In this document: piece by piece, positions 7,661-16,624 of the stretch
How the letters are laid out: every line of letters starts with the position of its first letter
Position numbering within the stretch: position 1 is the stretch's first letter
Assembly: GCF_000720115.1 (NCBI RefSeq)
Contig: NZ_JOIR01000014.1
Span: forward strand, 182,700 to 246,699
Direction of reading: 5' to 3'
Source of the DNA: Streptomyces sp. NRRL F-2580
GTDB lineage: Bacteria > Actinomycetota > Actinomycetes > Streptomycetales > Streptomycetaceae
DNA: 64,000 nt
Position numbers and translations under genes: made by a program
Notes under the pieces: model-generated
The model's input: only the letters and a program-made list of their open reading frames with translations
The model's database searches: none
Told to the model about the DNA's origin: nothing

Positions 7661-10150
7661 CTACCGCTTGCGGCGCTCCTCGGGGGCCGTGAGGCCCGCG
7701 CGGCGCAGCGCGTCCGCCATCGCGCTGTTCGCGGGTGCGGGGGCGCCACCGCCGCCCTGGCGCCGGCCCTGACCGGCCTGGCCCTGGCCTCCTTGACCCT
7801 GGCGCTGGCCCTGGCCGCCTTGGCCGCCCTGGCCGCGCTCGCCCTGGTTGCGGCCACCCTCTCGGGTGCCGCCGCCTGCGCCCCGCTGCTGCGGGGGACG
7901 GCCGCCGCCGGAGCCGCCGCCCCGCCGGTCCTCGCGCTGCCTGGGGGCGCCCGCGCCGCGCTCGGCCCCGGCCTCGTCCTCTAGGCGCAGGGTGAGCGAG
8001 ATCCGCTTGCGCGGGATGTCCACGTCCATGACCTTCACGCGGACGATGTCGCCCGGCTTGACCACGTCCCGCGGGTCCTTGACGAAGTTCTTCGACAGCG
8101 CCGAGACGTGTGCCAGGCCGTCCTGGTGGACGCCGATGTCGATGAAGGCACCGAAGGCGGCCACATTGGTGACCACTCCCTCCAGGATCATCCCGGGGGC
8201 CAGGTCGCCGATCTTCTCCACGCCCTCCTTGAAGGTGGCCGTCTTGAAGGCGGGGCGCGGGTCGCGGCCCGGCTTCTCCAGCTCGCGCAGGATGTCGGTG
8301 ACCGTGGGCAGGCCGAAGGCCTCGGTGACGAACTGCTCGGGGCGCAGGGAGCGCAGCACGGAGGTGTTGCCGATCAGGGCCGCCACCTCGCCGCCCGCCG
8401 TCTTGCCCATGGCCCGCACGACCGGGTAGGCCTCGGGGTGCACGGCCGAGCCGTCCAGCGGGTCGTCCCCGCCGCGGATGCGCAGGAAGCCCGCGCACTG
8501 CTCGTACGCCTTCGGGCCGAGGCGGGCCACGTCCTTGAGCCCCTTGCGGCTGCGGAAGGGGCCGTTGGCGTCGCGGTGGGCCACGATGTTCTCGGCGAGG
8601 CCGCCGCTGATGCCCGACACGCGCGAAAGCAGGGGCGCGGAGGCCGTGTTGACGTCCACGCCGACGCCGTTCACGCAGTCCTCGACGACCGCGTCGAGCG
8701 AGCGCGAGAGCTTCACCTCGGACAGGTCGTGCTGGTACTGGCCGACCCCGATCGACTTCGGGTCGATCTTGACCAGTTCGGCGAGCGGGTCCTGCAGGCG
8801 GCGGGCGATGGAGACGGCACCGCGCAGCGACACGTCCATGCCGGGGAGTTCCTGGGAGGCGAAGGCCGAGGCCGAGTACACGGAGGCGCCCGCCTCCGAG
8901 ACCATCACCTTGGTGAGCTCCAGTTCGGGGTGGCGCGTGATGAGGTCCCCGGCGAGCTTGTCGGTCTCGCGGGAGGCGGTGCCGTTGCCGATGGCGACCA
9001 GCTCGACCGCGTGCTCCTTCGCGAGGCGGGCCAGCTTGGCGAGGGACTCGTCCCACTTGTTGGCGGGCACGTGCGGGTAGATCACGTCCGTGGCCACGAC
9101 CTTGCCGGTGGCGTCCACGACGGCGACCTTCACGCCGGTACGGAAGCCCGGGTCCAGGCCGAGCGTGGCCCGGGTGCCGGCGGGCGCCGCGAGCAGCAGG
9201 TCGCGCAGGTTGGACGCGAAGACCCGTACGGCCTCGTCCTCGGCGGCCTGGCGCAGCCGCATCCGCAGGTCGATGCCGAGGTGCACCTGGATCTTCGTAC
9301 GCCAGGCCCACCGGACGGTGTCGCCCAGCCACTTGTCGCCCGGCCGGCCGCGGTCCGCGACCCCGAAGCGGCGGGCGATCATGCCCTCGTACGTGGACGG
9401 GCCGGCGGTCGCCGCGTCTTCGGGGGCCTCGGGCTCCAGGTTGAGGTCGAGGACGTCCTCCTTCTCGCCGCGCAGCATGGCGAGGACGCGGTGCGAGGGC
9501 AGCGCGGTGAACGGCTCGGCGAAGTCGAAGTAGTCGGCGAACTTGGCGCCCGCCTCCTCCTTGCCCTCGCGGACCTTCGCGGCGAGCCGGCCGCGGCCCC
9601 ACATGCGCTCGCGCAGTTCGCCGATCAGGTCGGCGTCCTCGCCGAACCGCTCGGTGAGGATGGCGCGGGCGCCTTCGAGGGCGGCTGCCGGGTCGGCGAC
9701 GCCCTTGTCGGCGTCGACGAACGCGGCGGCCGCGGCGGCCGGTTCCACGGACGGGTCGGCCAGCAGGCCGTCCGCCAGCGGCTCCAGCCCGGCCTCGCGG
9801 GCGATCTGCGCCTTGGTGCGCCGCTTGGGCTTGAAGGGGAGGTAGATGTCCTCCAGCCGGGCCTTGGTGTCGGCCGCGTTGATCCGGGCCTCCAGCTCGG
9901 CGTCGAGCTTGCCCTGCTCCCGCACGGAGTCGAGGATCGCCGCGCGCCGGTCCTCCAGCTCGCGCAGATACCGCAGCCGCTCCTCGAGGGTGCGCAGCTG
10001 GGCGTCGTCGAGCATCTCCGTCGCTTCCTTGCGGTAGCGCGCGATGAACGGCACGGTGGAGCCGCCGTCGAGCAGCTCGACGGCGGCCTTCACCTGCCGC
10101 TCCCGTACGCCGAGCTCCTCGGCGATCCTGCCTTCGATGGACATCGTCAC
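7661..10150 (-). CDS. tex: Tex-family RNA-binding protein (RNase H-like and S1 domains) with a long disordered tail
   Basis: An 829-residue Tex homologue. In order it has an N-terminal helical Tex domain (IAEELGVRERQVKAAVELL), a YqgF/RNase H-like domain (TLGLDPGFRTGVKVAVVD), helix-hairpin-helix elements (VNTASAPLLSRVSGISG), and an S1 RNA-binding domain near residues 630-700 (LAPGMILEGVVTNVAAFGAF). Tex proteins bind nucleic acid and affect transcription. The last ~110 residues are an extreme Gly/Gln/Arg-rich tail with GGQGGQGQRQGQGG-type repeats, expected to be disordered. GTG at 10150 has GGGA at 7 nt spacing; an ATG two codons later is possible. Confidence 0.9.
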   Translation of the reverse strand: MTMSIEGRIAEELGVRERQVKAAVELLDGGSTVPFIARYRKEATEMLDDAQLRTLEERLRYLRELEDRRAAILDSVREQGKLDAELEARINAADTKARLEDIYLPFKPKRRTKAQIAREAGLEPLADGLLADPSVEPAAAAAAFVDADKGVADPAAALEGARAILTERFGEDADLIGELRERMWGRGRLAAKVREGKEEAGAKFADYFDFAEPFTALPSHRVLAMLRGEKEDVLDLNLEPEAPEDAATAGPSTYEGMIARRFGVADRGRPGDKWLGDTVRWAWRTKIQVHLGIDLRMRLRQAAEDEAVRVFASNLRDLLLAAPAGTRATLGLDPGFRTGVKVAVVDATGKVVATDVIYPHVPANKWDESLAKLARLAKEHAVELVAIGNGTASRETDKLAGDLITRHPELELTKVMVSEAGASVYSASAFASQELPGMDVSLRGAVSIARRLQDPLAELVKIDPKSIGVGQYQHDLSEVKLSRSLDAVVEDCVNGVGVDVNTASAPLLSRVSGISGGLAENIVAHRDANGPFRSRKGLKDVARLGPKAYEQCAGFLRIRGGDDPLDGSAVHPEAYPVVRAMGKTAGGEVAALIGNTSVLRSLRPEQFVTEAFGLPTVTDILRELEKPGRDPRPAFKTATFKEGVEKIGDLAPGMILEGVVTNVAAFGAFIDIGVHQDGLAHVSALSKNFVKDPRDVVKPGDIVRVKVMDVDIPRKRISLTLRLEDEAGAERGAGAPRQREDRRGGGSGGGRPPQQRGAGGGTREGGRNQGERGQGGQGGQGQRQGQGGQGQAGQGRRQGGGGAPAPANSAMADALRRAGLTAPEERRKR

Positions 10151-10234
10151 GATCGGGTCCCGCCTGCCTTCGTTTGCACTGGAAGGCTGCCAATTGTGGC
10201 AGGTGGCGGTGACGGACGGCGGGAGCCCTGTCCG

Positions 10235-11098
10235 TCAGCCCTTGCCCATGAGGTCCGCGGGGAAGGCCCCGGCGGTCACCGCCTTGATCACGAGGGCGCC
10301 GCCGAGCTCGGTCAGGCGGGCCACGCCGTCCTCGCCGAGGTGCTCGTACGGGGCGGCGTCGAGGCGGTCGGTGTCGTCCTCCAGCCGCTCGCGCAGGGCG
10401 ACGCCCTGCGCGGTCAGCTCGCCGGCGGCGTCGAGCACGCCGCGCTCGCGCAGCCGGTCGGCCGCGGCGTCCAGGTCCTCCTGCCCCCAGCCGCGCATGC
10501 CCTTGAGCCACTTCGGGGTCATGCCCTTGCCGGTGGCGGTGTGGCTGACCAGTGCCTCGACCGGGTCCAGGCCCGCCAGGAGCAGGGCGGCGAGGTGGCC
10601 GTCGCCGCGGTGCTCGCGCAGCAGGGTGGTGGCGTGCCACAGCCGCAGGTGCGGCTCCTGCGGTACGGGGAGGTCGGCGTGGGCCGCGTAGAGGGTGCGG
10701 GCGTGCCGGGTGCAGCCCTCGGTGGCGCGCATCGCCAGGTCGGCGGCCTCGGCGAGTTCGGGCGAGGCTATGGCCTCGGCGCCGAGGAGCCGGCGCAGGG
10801 AGCCGTCGGCGGCCCGCAGCCGGGCGGCCAGGGCCTCCTCGGGGGTGGTGGTCTCCCAGACGGCGGGCAGGTGCCGGGCGACCAGGTCGTGGCGGTAGTT
10901 GTAGAAGGTGGCGGTGACCGCGCCCGCCCCGACGGCGCCCATCGCGGCCGACCGGTGGGCGAGGTTGACGGCTACCGGGTCGGTGACGCCGAGGGCGGCG
11001 AATTCCTTGGCGATCTCCGGCGAGAAGTACACGGTGGCGTGCAGCGGGTTGATCGCGGCGTGCCAGCAGCGACGGGCGGCGAGCAAGGGAAAGGTCAT
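10235..11098 (-). CDS. SCO6745-family protein
   Basis: A 287-residue, mostly helical protein matching the conserved Streptomyces SCO6745 family. Signature-like segments are AARRCWHAAINPLHATVYFSP at the N-terminus and EPHLRLWHATTLLREHRGDGH in the middle. The C-terminal half has a winged-helix look (LRERGVLDAAGELTAQGVALRERLEDDTD), resembling MarR-type folds. The molecular role is not established as far as I know. The start ATG at 11098 removes an unneeded three-residue extension. The gene stands alone between Tex and a secreted hydrolase on the same strand. Confidence 0.75.
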   Translation of the reverse strand: MTFPLLAARRCWHAAINPLHATVYFSPEIAKEFAALGVTDPVAVNLAHRSAAMGAVGAGAVTATFYNYRHDLVARHLPAVWETTTPEEALAARLRAADGSLRRLLGAEAIASPELAEAADLAMRATEGCTRHARTLYAAHADLPVPQEPHLRLWHATTLLREHRGDGHLAALLLAGLDPVEALVSHTATGKGMTPKWLKGMRGWGQEDLDAAADRLRERGVLDAAGELTAQGVALRERLEDDTDRLDAAPYEHLGEDGVARLTELGGALVIKAVTAGAFPADLMGKG

Positions 11099-11158
11099 GC
11101 GCCGCACGCTACCGACTGTTCGGTACGCCGGGTAGGGCGACGGCCCGTGGTGCGCGTC

Positions 11159-12397
11159 TCACCACGTGGACGCCTCCCCCGCGTCCCCGGCCGGCCGCAC
11201 CCCGGCGTCCGCGTCACCGCACATCGCCTGCCCGTACAGGGCCTTCAGCGCGTCGTCGACGGGGTGGTGCTGCGGCTCCCCGGGGCCGTCCGGCCCCTTC
11301 CACCTCTGGAGGTTGACCGCGACGGACATCTGTCGCCCGCCGTCGGCCCGGGTCAGGGAGATCGTGCCGGCGCCCCAGACCGTGCCGTCGTGGCCCCAGA
11401 AAGTGCCGCAGTCCCGGATGACGACCTTGTGCAGACCCAGGCCGTATTGGATCGTCGATCCGTCCAGGGCGACCACCGGGACCGTGCGCTGCATCTGGGC
11501 AAGCGAGGACCGGCTGACGATCTTCCCGTCGAGCAGCTTGGCGTAGAAGCGGTTGAGATCGTCCATGGTCGATACGAGGGCAGCCCCCGTCCCCGTCCAG
11601 GACATGTCGTAGACGCTGTAGTCGCGCGGCGGGTCGTTCAGGCCCCACAGGGCCTCGTACATCCGCGAGTGCGGTCCCTCGATGCGCGGCCCGGTGGGAA
11701 ATCCGGTGTGCCGGAGCCCGGCGCGCTCGATGACGTTCCGGGTGATGTACTCCTCGGCCGTGGTACCGGTCACCTGCTCCAGGAGCTGGCCGAGGAGCAG
11801 GTAGTTGGTGTTGGAGTACACCCCCGGAGTGGCTCCGGGCTCGCTCGCGGGAGGCGCGTTGACGCCCATCGCGATCAGCTCGGCCGGGTGGAACCGCCTG
11901 AAGCGGTTGTCGTCCAGGCTCTTGGGCGACATGTCCTTCAGCGAAGGGAACGCCTCGCGGATGTAGTCGGGAAGGCCGCTGGTGTTGTTGAGCAGCATCC
12001 GGACCGTGATCTTCCTGCCGCGTTCCCCCGGTACCAGCTGCGGCAGGTGGTCGCCGATCGGCGCGTCGAGCCGGATCCGGCCCTGCTCGACCTGCTGCAT
12101 GACCGCCGCGGCGGTGAAGGTCTTGGTGATGCTGCCGACGCGCTGGCGCATGTCGGGCCTGACGGGACGGCCGGTCCTGATGTCGGCGACCCCGGAGGCT
12201 CCGCGCCATGTCCGGCCGCCGTCGCGCACCTCGGCGTACACTCCCGGGACTCCCGCCTGGTGGACACCGTCCAGGGCGGACTCCAGCTCCGCGGGATCGA
12301 AAGCGGTCGACGGGCTCGCGGGAGCCGCCGACGCCGTGCCCGCACAGAGGCTCAGTGCGGCCATGCTCGCGCATACCGCCAGTCGGATCTTCAACAC
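11159..12397 (-). CDS. Secreted serine hydrolase, beta-lactamase/D-Ala-D-Ala carboxypeptidase type
   Basis: A 412-residue precursor with a clear Sec signal (KIRLAVCASMAALSLCAGTASAAP). The mature part has the class C/R61-like motifs: SITK (SxxK nucleophile, about residue 94), YSNTNY (YxN) and GHDGT in place of KTG. Known relatives are DD-peptidases, esterases or beta-lactamases acting outside the membrane; the actual substrate is not visible. The start is GTG at 12397 with AAAGGAC upstream; the TTG that follows directly is an alternative. It lies 38 bp downstream of an esterase gene on the same strand, so the two are probably co-transcribed. Confidence 0.88.
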   Translation of the reverse strand: MLKIRLAVCASMAALSLCAGTASAAPASPSTAFDPAELESALDGVHQAGVPGVYAEVRDGGRTWRGASGVADIRTGRPVRPDMRQRVGSITKTFTAAAVMQQVEQGRIRLDAPIGDHLPQLVPGERGRKITVRMLLNNTSGLPDYIREAFPSLKDMSPKSLDDNRFRRFHPAELIAMGVNAPPASEPGATPGVYSNTNYLLLGQLLEQVTGTTAEEYITRNVIERAGLRHTGFPTGPRIEGPHSRMYEALWGLNDPPRDYSVYDMSWTGTGAALVSTMDDLNRFYAKLLDGKIVSRSSLAQMQRTVPVVALDGSTIQYGLGLHKVVIRDCGTFWGHDGTVWGAGTISLTRADGGRQMSVAVNLQRWKGPDGPGEPQHHPVDDALKALYGQAMCGDADAGVRPAGDAGEASTW

Positions 12398-12435
12398 GTC
12401 CGTCCTTTCGTCATCGGTGAGTTGGTGTCCGCGGC

Positions 12436-13332
12436 TCATGCGGCGAGGGCGCGCCGCAGCGCCGCGGCGAGCTCGGCGTTCTGCCGCTGCGAGACCTCGG
12501 CGGACAGGATCGCCTGGGAGCCGTGGAAGGTGCCGGGCCACTGGTGCAGTTCCACGGACACGCCCGCCTGCAGGAGGCGCCGCGCGTAGTCGATGTCCTC
12601 GTCGCGGTTCGGGTCGAACTCCGCGGTGGCGATGTACGCGGGTGGCAGGCCGGACAGGTCGGCGGCCCGCGCCGGGGCCGCGTACGGGGTGGCGGGCCGG
12701 GAGCCCAGGTAGTGCCGCCAGGCCGCGGCGATCTGGTCGCGGTTGAACCAGGGGGTGTCGGTGAAGTTCCGCGCCGACCACGTCTCCTGGCGGTCGTCCA
12801 GTCCCGGCTGGTTGAGCAGTTGGAAGCGGATCGCGGGCCCCTGCTCGTCACGGGCCCGCAGCGCGGTCGCGGCGGCGAGGTTCGCACCGGCGCTGTGTCC
12901 GCCGACCGCGATCCGCGCCGGGTCGACGCCGAGTTCGTCCGCGTGCCCGGCCGTCCAGTCCAGTACGGCGTAGGCGTCGTCCAGGGCGGCCGGGAACGGG
13001 TGCTCGGGCGCCAGACGGTAGCCCACCGAGATCACCACCGCCCCGGAGAGGCCCGCGATCCGGGCGGCCCAGGGATGCTCGGTGTCCAGGTCGCCGAAGA
13101 CCCCACCGCCGCCGTGCAGCCAGACGACGGCTCCTTGCGCCCGGTGCGGACGGTAGATCCGCACCGGCACGTCCGGGTCGGCGGACACCGTGCGGTCCTC
13201 GACCTCCATGTCCGAGGTGTCCGGCGCCGGCGCTGCGGCGGCGCGCTCGGCGAACTCCTTGCGTGCGGTGACCGGGTCGCTCAGGTCCAGCGGAGCGAGC
13301 AACGGGACGAATACTTCGAGTTCGGGATCCAT
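12436..13332 (-). CDS. Alpha/beta hydrolase, hormone-sensitive-lipase type
   Basis: A 298-residue cytoplasmic esterase/lipase. It shows the HSL oxyanion motif HGGGG (about residue 73), the nucleophile elbow GHSAG, the acid region AEFDPNRDEDI and the catalytic His in GTFHGSQ. It is expected to hydrolyse short-chain acyl esters. The ATG at 13332 sits 9 nt after GAGG; an ATG three codons upstream overlaps that Shine-Dalgarno and is less likely. It is transcribed divergently from a PucR-type regulator, separated by 108 bp, and that regulator is a candidate controller. Confidence 0.88.
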   Translation of the reverse strand: MDPELEVFVPLLAPLDLSDPVTARKEFAERAAAAPAPDTSDMEVEDRTVSADPDVPVRIYRPHRAQGAVVWLHGGGGVFGDLDTEHPWAARIAGLSGAVVISVGYRLAPEHPFPAALDDAYAVLDWTAGHADELGVDPARIAVGGHSAGANLAAATALRARDEQGPAIRFQLLNQPGLDDRQETWSARNFTDTPWFNRDQIAAAWRHYLGSRPATPYAAPARAADLSGLPPAYIATAEFDPNRDEDIDYARRLLQAGVSVELHQWPGTFHGSQAILSAEVSQRQNAELAAALRRALAA

Positions 13333-13440
13333 GACGCCCATCCTCACGGCCCGCACCCGGGCGGGTCGTCCGCCGTCCGTCGCGCGTCCGGCCCCGATCG
13401 CGCGCCGAACGGCGCACCGGCCGCTGCCTATCCTTGCGCC

Positions 13441-14475
13441 ATGGAGGCACTGGCCGTTCGGCTGTCGGGACTTGATTCGTACGCCGAGGGTGCGATCCGC
13501 GTCGTCGCGTTCTACGACACGCTGATGCGCCGGCGCGTGGACCTCCCGGCGCTCGCCCGGGCCTCGGCGGGCCTGGCCGAATGCGTGGCGGGGTTCCGGC
13601 TGCATGGCACGGGGCGGGTGGTCCGCGTCGCGCCCGACGGCGGACAGGTGTCCGCCCCGCCGCCCGCCGCGTCCTCCACGGCGCCGATCACCCTGGACGA
13701 GGAGGAGGTCGGCACGGTGTGGCTGGAGCGCCCCGGCCCGCCGAACCCGCTCGACGACGTGCTCCTGGACCGGCTCGCCCTCGCCGCGGCCGCGGTCGTC
13801 GAACGGTACGGCCCGGCCCCCACCACCATGGCCGACCCCGCGCTCGTCGAGCTGGCGATCAGCTCCGACGGCGACGAGGCGGGCCGGGCCCGGGCGCTGC
13901 GGCTGCTGGGTTTCGCCGCCGACCAGCCGGTCCGCGCCGTCGCCGTGCGGTCGCGGCTGCCGCTCGACCGGATCGGCGCCCTGGCGTGCCCGGCCCGCCC
14001 GGTGAAGGCGGCGACGGTCGGCGACGTGGGCGTCGTCCTGGCCGCCGCCGTCGACCCGGCCCGCTTTCCGGCGGACGTGCGCGCGGGCATCGGCGCCGCC
14101 GGCAGCCCCGACCGCTCCTGGCGGCAGGCCCGCACCGCCCTGCGCTTCACCACCGCGCGCGAACCCGTCGTCCGCCACGAGGACCTGGGCGCGCTGGCCC
14201 TGCTGGCCGACGTACCCCGGGCCGCGGCGCGCGCGAACACCGACGTGGCCGCGGTCGCCCGCGTGGCCGCCCACCCGGAGGACCTGGCGACGCTCGACGC
14301 CTACTGCGCCACCGGCTCCCTGCGCCGGGCCGCCGACCTCCTCCACCTCCACCACAGCAGCGTCGCCCGCCGGATCGACCAGATCGGGAAGGCCCTGGGC
14401 CTCGACCTGACCAACCCCACCGCCCTCCTGCGGGCCACCCTCGCCCTCACCACTTGGCGCCTGCTCGACGACTGA
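13441..14475 (+). CDS. PucR/CdaR-type helix-turn-helix regulator
   Basis: A 344-residue regulator. The C-terminal ~60 residues (LDAYCATGSLRRAADLLHLHHSSVARRIDQIGKALG) form the HTH characteristic of the PucR C-terminal family, followed by an LLRATLALTTWRLL helix. The N-terminal two thirds have no DNA-binding features and probably sense a ligand. A central segment with alternating Val/Ala strands (PVRAVAVRSRLPLDRIGALA) resembles the GGDEF-like part of CdaR regulators. It is divergent from the HSL-type hydrolase/serine hydrolase pair, which it may control. The ligand is unknown. Confidence 0.8.
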   Translation: MEALAVRLSGLDSYAEGAIRVVAFYDTLMRRRVDLPALARASAGLAECVAGFRLHGTGRVVRVAPDGGQVSAPPPAASSTAPITLDEEEVGTVWLERPGPPNPLDDVLLDRLALAAAAVVERYGPAPTTMADPALVELAISSDGDEAGRARALRLLGFAADQPVRAVAVRSRLPLDRIGALACPARPVKAATVGDVGVVLAAAVDPARFPADVRAGIGAAGSPDRSWRQARTALRFTTAREPVVRHEDLGALALLADVPRAAARANTDVAAVARVAAHPEDLATLDAYCATGSLRRAADLLHLHHSSVARRIDQIGKALGLDLTNPTALLRATLALTTWRLLDD

Positions 14476-14601
14476 ACCGCCCCCGCTCCGCGCCGGGCGG
14501 TGAAACCCGTTTGGTTTCCGGGGGCGCGGGTCGCGACGATGGACGACCGCCGTGCCGGTCCGGGACGGCGTCCCTGTGTGCCGTTCCCGGAGGCTCCCCG
14601 T

Positions 14602-16227
14602 ATGACTGCCGTACCGACCGTCCGGCGCGTGTTCGGCGATGGGCCGTTCGCCGAGATCGGCAGGCCGAGGGCGGCCGTCGCCGACGACCGTTCGGACCTG
14701 GTCGCCGTGGGCGGTCACGTGGGCCGGCTGCAGTGGAACGGCCGCGGCAGCGGCGACCGGCGGTGGATCGAGCACCGGATCGGCGTGTACGAGCGGGACG
14801 GCCTGCGGTGCCGGCACCTGGTGCCGTCCCGCGAAGAGGTGAACTGCCTGGCCTTCCACCCCGTGCTGCCCCTGCTGGCCGTCGGCACCGGGGGGTACGA
14901 CGGCGGCTACTCCTTCACGGGCGAACTGCTGCTGGTCCGCCTGGACACCGGTGAGGCCGTGTCCGTACTCCCGTACCCGCGCGAGGTGGTCCGCGTGGAA
15001 TGGCAGAGCCCGACCGCACTGCGCCTCACCCTGGCGCCCTGCGACGACTGGCAGGACCCGGGCGCGCACCGGCAGGCGCACACCGCCGTGATCGAGCGCC
15101 CCGACTGGGCCCGTGTCGGGCACCAGGGCGTCGCCGCGGCGGAACTGAACGCCCCCGCGGCGGAGTTCGACCGCGCGGACCCCGGCCCGGACGCCCGCCG
15201 GATCCTCCGCGGCCTCGCGGCCCGGGCCGGCCGGGAGTGGACCCCGCGGACCCGGGTGGGCGCGGTCGAGGCTCTGCCGGACGGACGGGTCCTGGCGGCC
15301 CTGGACGGTGTCCTCGCCGAGGCGTGGCTCCCCTCGGGGGAACGGCAGTGGGCGGTCCCGGACGCGGAAGGCGGCCGCGGGCTGCTCCTCGTCCCGGACC
15401 GAGCCCCGGACGCGGTCCCCGGCGCGGCCTCGGTCCGGGCCTCGGTCTGGGCCAACGCGGAACGGCTGCGCCCGCCCCACCGCGCGGAGCACCCCGCTCC
15501 GCGGGTCGCCCGGCTCTCGGCCGACGACGGCAGCGTCCTGGAGACCGTGCCGGTGGACCACCCCGTGACCCTGGTCGCCGGCGGCGACCGTACGTTCCTG
15601 CGGCCGGTGGAGCAGTACCGGGGCGTTCCGTGGACCCTTCTCTCCCCGGGCCCCGACGGCCCGGTGGACGGCCCCTCGGGCACGGGCTTCCTCCACGACT
15701 TCCAGGTCCGCCACGCCACCCGGCCGTACCTGCTGGTGGGTTTCGACCCCCGCAGGCCGTACCACGACAAGTGGGTCACGACCGTCGGCCCGGACGGCAC
15801 GCTCCGCCGGCTCTTCCCGCACGCGCCGGAGCCCGGGGGGCCGCACGCGAGCGGTCCGGCGGCCGAGACCGGGCAGTCCCTCGTGTACGCGGGCACGGGC
15901 GGCCGAAGTGACGAGTCGTACGTCGTGCGGCGCTCCCTGACCGACGGGAGCGTGCTGTGGCGGTACCGGGCCGACTCGCCCGCCACCGCCCTGGACACCG
16001 ACGGGGAGCTGGTGCACGTCGCCCGGAACGACGCCACCCTGGTGACGCTGGACGCCGCCGACGGCTCGGTGCGCCGGCGTACGGAGCTGCGGGTCCACGG
16101 TCTCCCCACCGTCGCGCTGTCGCTGGTGGTGGCACCCGCACCCGCACCCGGCGGCGGACTGTACGCCGGGACCGCCGACGGACGGATCCTGCACCTCGTC
16201 CCCACCCCACCCGCACCCCGCCCATGA
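14602..16227 (+). CDS. Beta-propeller (WD40/PQQ-like) protein of unknown role
   Basis: A 541-residue protein without signal peptide or membrane segment. It has many short beta-rich blades: LAFHPVLPLLAVGTGGYDGG, GSVLWRYRADSPATALDTDG, ATLVTLDAADGSVRRRTEL and GGLYAGTADGRILHL. These resemble WD40/PQQ-type propeller repeats and suggest a scaffold or interaction protein. The ATG has CCGGAGG at 8 nt spacing, better than an earlier in-frame start. Both flanks have unrelated genes. I cannot assign a pathway. Confidence 0.75.
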   Translation: MTAVPTVRRVFGDGPFAEIGRPRAAVADDRSDLVAVGGHVGRLQWNGRGSGDRRWIEHRIGVYERDGLRCRHLVPSREEVNCLAFHPVLPLLAVGTGGYDGGYSFTGELLLVRLDTGEAVSVLPYPREVVRVEWQSPTALRLTLAPCDDWQDPGAHRQAHTAVIERPDWARVGHQGVAAAELNAPAAEFDRADPGPDARRILRGLAARAGREWTPRTRVGAVEALPDGRVLAALDGVLAEAWLPSGERQWAVPDAEGGRGLLLVPDRAPDAVPGAASVRASVWANAERLRPPHRAEHPAPRVARLSADDGSVLETVPVDHPVTLVAGGDRTFLRPVEQYRGVPWTLLSPGPDGPVDGPSGTGFLHDFQVRHATRPYLLVGFDPRRPYHDKWVTTVGPDGTLRRLFPHAPEPGGPHASGPAAETGQSLVYAGTGGRSDESYVVRRSLTDGSVLWRYRADSPATALDTDGELVHVARNDATLVTLDAADGSVRRRTELRVHGLPTVALSLVVAPAPAPGGGLYAGTADGRILHLVPTPPAPRP

Positions 16228-16624
16228 CGGCGAAGGCCTTCCGCCGGTGCGTCAGGCCCGGTGCGTCAGGCCCGATTCGGCCGATCCCGCGCGCCCGGGA
16301 CGGCTCCCGGGCGAGGCGCTGCCCGTCCTCGGCGCGCGTCCCGGCCTCGCTCGCCCGCGCTCCGGCGGGGCCGTGGGACGGCGGCTGCGCCGCAGGTCAC
16401 GGGCCCCGGGCGGGGCCCGGGCGGGCCGCGCCGGGCCGTCGGCGGAGTGCGCCCGGCGCGCTGCGTCCCCGGCGCACACCCCGCCGTGTCCGCCCTACCG
16501 TGACGGCCGAATGGCGATCGTGTGACAGCAGGGGCCATGGACATGACGTGAGCGATCACGGGTGAATACGGTCGAGCCACAAGACCTGGAACCGACCTGC
16601 CTCCCCTACCACTTGGAGTCATTC
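16228..16624. other. 397-bp intergenic region with a 14-bp direct repeat
   Basis: No convincing gene. It contains two perfect tandem copies of GTGCGTCAGGCCCG (16247-16260 and 16261-16274) and a very GC-rich stretch. Near the downstream end is a dyad CGTGA-N4-TCACG (about 16546-16559) in the region where the promoter of the secreted aminopeptidase should lie. I see no clear -35/-10 pair. Confidence 0.6.

Noticed and set aside
8108..12589. 1493-codon open frame on the plus strand across tex, SCO6745 and serine-hydrolase genes
   Set aside because: Antisense to well-supported genes; composition is the Gly/Arg/Val/His-rich pattern produced by high-GC antisense frames.
16228..16624. Short ORFs in the gap before the aminopeptidase
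   Set aside because: Arg/Pro/Gly-rich in all frames, no ribosome binding sites, no domains.
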